Of a stretch of 64,000 nucleotides of DNA, positions 60,035 to 64,000 are shown in pieces. The stretch is taken from contig JBLDXI010000009.1 of assembly GCA_047495785.1 (NCBI GenBank), forward strand, positions 1,302,001-1,366,000. Direction: 5' to 3'. Below the pieces are notes generated by a model, which was not told the origin of the DNA, searched no databases, and was given only the letters and a program-made list of their open reading frames with translations. Within the stretch, counting starts at the first letter, position 1; every line of letters begins with the position of its first letter. Source of the DNA: Lepidodermella squamata (Eukaryota > Gastrotricha). The translations under genes and the position numbers were made by a program.

Positions 60035-61674
60035 TTATTTCATCGTGACTACAATACGGGCTGTTGACAATGACATGAAGGCATCACTCATCTCATTTAT
60101 AATGGGTCTTTCCAAGTTCACAAGTGATGCCACGACGCGGACAATCGCTGTTGCATAAGGCCAAGTATTCAAATGAAAATACTGTAATATTTCATAAAAT
60201 TTCATTCGCCCGATCGCTCTCTCTATATGCACGCGGTTCCGCGCAACCTGCCTGGTATGTTCTATTTCATCTAAAGTAAATTGAGGTAAAAAAGCAAAGG
60301 GAGGTATGTTACATCCGACATGTCGGGGCAAGATATCCTCAATCAAGAAACCCTTATCGGCTAAAATAAAATGACCGGGATCTTTAAGATGCTTCAAAAG
60401 ACCGCCGTGAATGACAACTTTCTTATCACTAGTACTGCCCGGAAATAAAGGTGACACAAAATTAATAGTACCACAAGGGGCGATTGAAACTAGTAGTTTG
60501 AGCGTAGTGCCACCACGATAAGCGCTATACATTGGTTGTTTCAAGTTTAGATCTTTTCTGGGCTCGTCGCAAAAGAAATCAGTACAATCGATTATAAAAG
60601 TTGTCATTTCTAGAGAAGGTTTGAAGGAATTGGGCACAAAACTTGGATTTGTCGATTGCTCCAACGGAGGAGGTAATAAGAAGGCGTGGCTTAGCAGGTC
60701 GTCAAGAACCAAAATAGTGCTATTAAAAACATCCGCAGCAACGGTTTCAGAAATATCAAACATGTTAGCCAAAGTGTGATTTTTATGATTGAACCTCAGT
60801 TTAGCTAGAGTGAGATATAATTGATCACGAATCGGAAGAATTGAACATTTATATGGGAAATAATCTTTAACATCATCAAGCAGACCATGTAGCGCATCAA
60901 AAGTTTGCAAATCTACCATTCCTATTTCTTCAAGAAAATGCTTTTCTCCTCGTTCGAAACACTGTTGAGCAAACGACCATCGCGGCAAATCAGGATTAAC
61001 AGGAGTTGGCTTATATCCTACATAAATTGTCGAAGAAGCACCAGCAATAAGGCTGACCTCTTTTTGTAGTTGACCTTGCGTAACTTCCTCCAGAGGGACC
61101 ACCGTTGCTGCCACGTTATCAACATCGATTGGTTCAGAAACAACTTCACTCAATTCGTGCGTTTGTTGCGTTTCCCCCGAATCATGAGCAGCATTCAAGT
61201 CCATTGCTGCAAAAAGATCGCAAGGGTATGCGGTTGCTTCCTCCTGAGTCATTCCAGTTGCCATGGATGAAACGAAGTAGGCGTGCTCAGTCGCAATGGT
61301 GGGAACAGTATAAGAATGATCCGGAGGTAGAACTCTAAATTTATATAAAAATGTATTCAAATAGGGACCGATTAATTCCACTATCTAAGACATACCTAAA
61401 TTTATGCGGTGGCGATAATGATTTTTCCCCGGAAAGATCCATGAGCCCTCGATAGTGTACATCACATGCGCGATAGCCCCTTTTCCGAGCCTTCTCTGGA
61501 GTAACGCCTGTAATTCTAAACAAAAATGAATCACGGTCACTCAAAAATCATAGCAACACACTTAAGATATTTCAACCATTCAGCAGCTTCGCTTTCATTC
61601 TTTGGAAGTTTGACTCTGTGCAATCCTTTTCCACGAACTTGACAACTTCGATGGCAACAGTATGGAGCATTCAT
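60035..61674 (-). CDS. THAP-domain DDE transposase of the ISL2EU element
   Basis: About 510 residues; exons 61674-61562, 61515-61396 and 61334-60035, total an exact multiple of three. The first two exons encode a THAP zinc finger (YCCHRSCQVRGKG at the start, CDVH at the end, a C2CH pattern), the DNA-binding part. The third has a helix-turn-helix-like segment (RDQLYLTLAKLRFNHKNHT) and a DDE_4-type catalytic core: IDCTDFF, LADKGF, and HIERAIGRMK give the three acidic residues. The enzyme would cut the element's TCTCCAG ends. Another in-frame ATG lies 12 bases upstream (61686). It converges on the nuclease gene, with about 130 bp between stop codons. Confidence 0.85.
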
Positions 61675-62034
61675 GTTTATTAACATCACGAAACCCTAAA
61701 AAACATAAGTCATTGAAAACTTTGCCTGCGAGCCGTTCGTCAGGCTGTGTACTCTAATTGTAAAACTAATGTTGCGGAGAAAAACGCGTCTCCTCACTTC
61801 AAAGTTGCTAAACTGCTGGTCAATGAGTGTCTCGAACAGGTCAGCAACTCAACGCCAGATCGGCCGCTGAATCCTAAACGTCTCCGTAGAGATCGCCAGC
61901 CGGCAAAACCAAATGACCTTGCAATTTTGAAAATTTACATCTTTTTATTAATAACGTTTATTTTTCATTAGAAATTGATAATTTTATTTCGATTTTATTT
62001 TTTAATGCAAAAAACTGCGGCGACGGTCTGGAGA

Positions 62035-62654
62035 ATGGGTTGGTCTATTCTCTACTTCTGTAAGTGGCCGGAACTCCAACGGAAATGCCAAGAAGCTATA
62101 GATCAAGTGATAAAGACCGATAGCATGCCAACTTTGGACGATCGGAAAAAGTTGGTCTACATCGATGCCGTTATGTGCGAAATTTTGCGATATGTAACAA
62201 TTGGGCCTAGTTCGTTATTCCACGCAACTAAACATGCCACAGTCGAATTTGAAGGTGAACTTAACATTCCACCCTTTTAAGTGATTTATACTTGTTTAAA
62301 CTAGGTTATCGGATCCCCCCTGACACCTGCATTCAATATAACATCTGGGCAGTTCATCACGATGAGAAGTACTGGAAAGATCCTGAAGTTTTTCAACCTG
62401 AACGTTGGATCGATGATAATGGATCGTTATTGAATCATACGACGCATTTCATGGCTTTTGGAGTTGGACCTAGAATATGCCTAGGCGAACAGCTTGCTCG
62501 ACTGGAATATTTTATTTTTGTGGTTGCAATGCTTCAGCGTTATGATTTTTCCTTTCCGACCGAGGATTACGAGGTGGATGAGGACAGTGGCCATCATAAC
62601 GTCACGAACATTCCGCCCAAGTTTGACGTTGTGATCACTCGACGTAATAACTAA
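62035..62654 (+). pseudogene. Cytochrome P450 (P450-F), 3' part
   Basis: Continues the gene interrupted at 57613. After the second AT, the sequence reads GWSILYFCKWPELQRKCQEA, then EILR, and after an intron (62255-62304) PERW and the heme loop FGVGPRICLGEQLARLE with axial Cys, ending at TAA 62652-62654. Removing 57614-62036 joins ACC AT to G GGT TGG and gives a 505-residue P450 with total coding length divisible by three. This half has no in-frame stop, so it has not visibly decayed since the insertion. Confidence 0.85.
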
Positions 62655-63226
62655 CATGATTGGTGCTTCAACGCGAATTATGTATATTTTTCGATCGGTT
62701 TTGTCATTTTTCTTTCAAATTTGTCAGCGTTAAGTGTGACCCTATCTATTATGGCTCGCGCGTCTTAATTTTCTATTGCATCCATCACCGGGAAACGAGA
62801 CCGCAGACATTTTACCTTAAAGTGATTAGGTAATTTTCCTGATACTTGTTATATCACTGAATACATTTATCGCTGTGTACTAAAATAAAACCACAAAATA
62901 ACGGCGTGTGATTATTAACCGGAGTGGTGAAGGAAAGGTTGCCTCGTGAAAGGCTATATTGCCTTTAGGCTCATATTTTTTGACGGACATACTGAACAAA
63001 CACTCTACTCAAAGCACAAATTCGAACTGCAAATTATTAGGGATGAAACGAAATTACAATTTTGGCATATTTCTGATTTTATTTTACTACCATCACCTGC
63101 TACGGCGCTCTCGGCGCGATTACATAGCCTCATAGACTTAGAAATTTATGATGCAATCAAAAATGTAAAAAGGCGATACATAACGGTAGAAAAGATAATA
63201 TGCCGTTTCCCTAAAAAGAGTGATGG
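62655..63226. other. 3' flank of P450-F, no gene
   Basis: Contains the duplicated upstream segment at 62,939-63,036 and AT-rich sequence; short frames have no family resemblance. Confidence 0.45.
62939..63036 (+). repeat. Duplicated P450 upstream segment, copy 2
   Basis: Matches 56,386-56,490, the region just before P450-F, in direct orientation over about 100 bp with small indels. Here it is followed not by a P450 but by LINE-derived sequence, as if a further tandem copy had been lost or replaced. Confidence 0.6.
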
Positions 63227-63802
63227 TTATAAAACGACTTGTAGCCAGTCCCGTGGGTCGTGTGAGAGGCTCCGCTGGCTAGGTTTTCGAACTTCGCGTA
63301 AATGCCAAGCTGGGCACTTATCGGCAAGAACTTTGCGAACGTCTTCTGACGTTGGGCGAATACCACAGACGTAGTTGATGTAGTCCGCCATACCGAGACT
63401 TGCTGCTAAGCAGCGTTCGCCATAGCGTTTGAAAGCATCAAGGAAGACATCCTCAATGGAGTCGACTCCGGCGTAAGCGAATGCGTCAATTATTTCCGTT
63501 TCGAAGGGCAGATCAAACAAGGCTCGAAGGCAGTGGGCTTGAATTTCCGCCAGTTTTCCGACCGAGGAGGGCGCAAGGCAGCGAAGGGCAGGGGCTCCAT
63601 AGGCTACCAAGAACTCCGCAGGGCTGTTTTTATAAAAGAGCACACAAAGGTTTTTAGGCAAAACGTGCCGCTTGGCCAGGGCGGAGAGGGCGCCAAGGCG
63701 AGGCTTCAGTTTTGAGGCAATTATTTCAAGATGGTAATTCCAATTTAGCTGGGGTGTGAGGTATATCCCGACGATGTTGGTTTTCAGCGGTTGATGAAAC
63801 AC
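63227..63802 (-). pseudogene. LINE (non-LTR retrotransposon) reverse-transcriptase C-terminal fragment
   Basis: A 190-residue frame, FHQPLKTNIVGIYLTPQLNW at the start, then SKLKPRLGALSALAKRH and AYGAPALRCLAP. A GIYLTPQLNW-HLE motif followed by a helical stretch marks the end of the polymerase and post-polymerase region in Jockey/CR1-like non-LTR elements. The catalytic palm (YADD) lies upstream and is absent. The frame ends in a stop at 63227; the copy is 5'-truncated, the usual fate of LINE insertions, and abuts a hAT fragment. Confidence 0.65.
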
Positions 63803-63976
63803 GCTTGTCCACGTTATAAAATTCCTTCTCGGCTGTATTTTTTCGATAAAATCATCCCAGCTATGTGTAAGGGCGCTGTTGATGGCATCAAGAACAGCCC
63901 GTTATTCAAGGCGGAAGATTTTTCTTTCACTTCCGACCTGTGGACATCGCGAGCTAGCTGTTGCACTTTCAGCTAA
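63791..63976 (+). pseudogene. hAT transposase fragment
   Basis: Reads CPRYKIPSRLYFFDKIIPAM then FSFTSDLWTSRASC, matching the start of the RNase-H-like core in hAT (ZBED-type) transposases: Y-x-IPSR, then T-x-D-x-WTS with the first catalytic Asp. A stop follows at 63974-63976, and no BED finger is visible upstream because LINE sequence lies there. It is probably a relic cut by the LINE insertion, although the window ends at 64000. Confidence 0.6.
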
Positions 63977-64000
63977 TGAAGCGTCGATTTCTATGGTCAT

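Larger units (their letters stand above)
57614..62034. mobile_element. Complete ISL2EU-type DNA transposon, 4421 bp
   Basis: Ends are inverted: the left begins TCTCCAGACCGCCGCAG, and the right, read on the reverse strand, begins TCTCCAGACCGTCGCCGCAG (11 identical bases, then a 3-bp offset and CCGCAG). Flanking dinucleotides AT (57612-57613 and 62035-62036) are a plausible 2-bp target duplication. Inside are two convergently transcribed genes with intact reconstructed frames: a SWIM/YqaJ-nuclease protein on the forward strand and a THAP/DDE transposase on the reverse strand. Pairing a DDE transposase with a YqaJ nuclease and a 2-bp AT duplication is, to my knowledge, the hallmark of the ISL2EU superfamily. 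It looks autonomous. Confidence 0.85.

Noticed and set aside
61747-61971. Possible third transposon protein near the right end
   Set aside because: A short forward frame (basic, Lys/Arg-rich at its end) lies upstream of the transposase gene, but no domain or splice partner was recognised.
1-64000. Bacterial features, CRISPR arrays or operons
   Set aside because: Short spliceosomal introns, a eukaryotic tRNA and metazoan gene families throughout; no spaced direct-repeat array of CRISPR type was seen.

Overview
This is a eukaryotic, almost certainly animal, genomic window. Genes are split by many short introns (about 47-65 bp, GT..AG). The families are metazoan: rhodopsin-like and GABA-B-like receptors, type IV P-type ATPases (lipid flippases), a START-domain lipid carrier, a claudin-like four-span membrane protein, mucin-like secreted proteins and a cluster of clan-2 cytochromes P450. 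The compact introns and lineage-specific paralogues fit a small-genome invertebrate, perhaps an ecdysozoan such as a tardigrade or nematode, but the species cannot be fixed from sequence alone. All gene models are my own splice reconstructions. Most were checked by reading frame across each junction and by the total coding length being a multiple of three.

Layout: 0.4-5.1 kb, two reverse-strand rhodopsin-like receptors with a cysteine-rich ectodomain. 5.8-6.8 kb, a START-domain protein. 7.4-19.0 kb, two tandem reverse-strand P4-ATPases; the second has one greatly enlarged intron carrying foreign-looking sequence. 20.6-23.1 kb, an intronless GABA-B-like receptor. 24.1-25.2 kb, a claudin-like protein, followed by a 2.4 kb CpG-rich non-coding stretch. 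27.6-29.2 kb, the first P450. 29.3-33.6 kb, a predicted pseudokinase fused to a long ankyrin array. 34.1-41.0 kb, two secreted glycoprotein genes; the second appears to hold a complete GABA-B-like receptor gene inside one intron. Then come a tRNA-Arg(ACG), two P450s (41.5-45.4 kb), two more cysteine-ectodomain receptors on the forward strand (45.8-49.9 kb) and three further P450s (50.7-62.7 kb).

The most striking object is at 57,614-62,034: a complete 4.4 kb cut-and-paste DNA transposon of ISL2EU type. It carries a THAP + DDE transposase and a SWIM + YqaJ nuclease, both with intact reconstructed frames, and has matching terminal inverted repeats. It sits inside the oxygen-binding helix exon of the last P450. 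Removing the element and one copy of its AT target duplication restores an open P450 frame. A smaller inverted-repeat element sits inside an intron of the transposon's nuclease gene. The right end of the window is transposon debris: a LINE reverse-transcriptase tail and a hAT fragment.

The P450s fall into two sets by intron position and sequence. One set is 41.5, 50.7 and 56.6 kb; the other is 27.6, 43.7 and 53.1 kb, and its 53.1 kb member is intronless. Receptors, flippases and P450s all occur as local duplicates, so the region has grown mostly by tandem and inverted duplication followed by transposon insertion.
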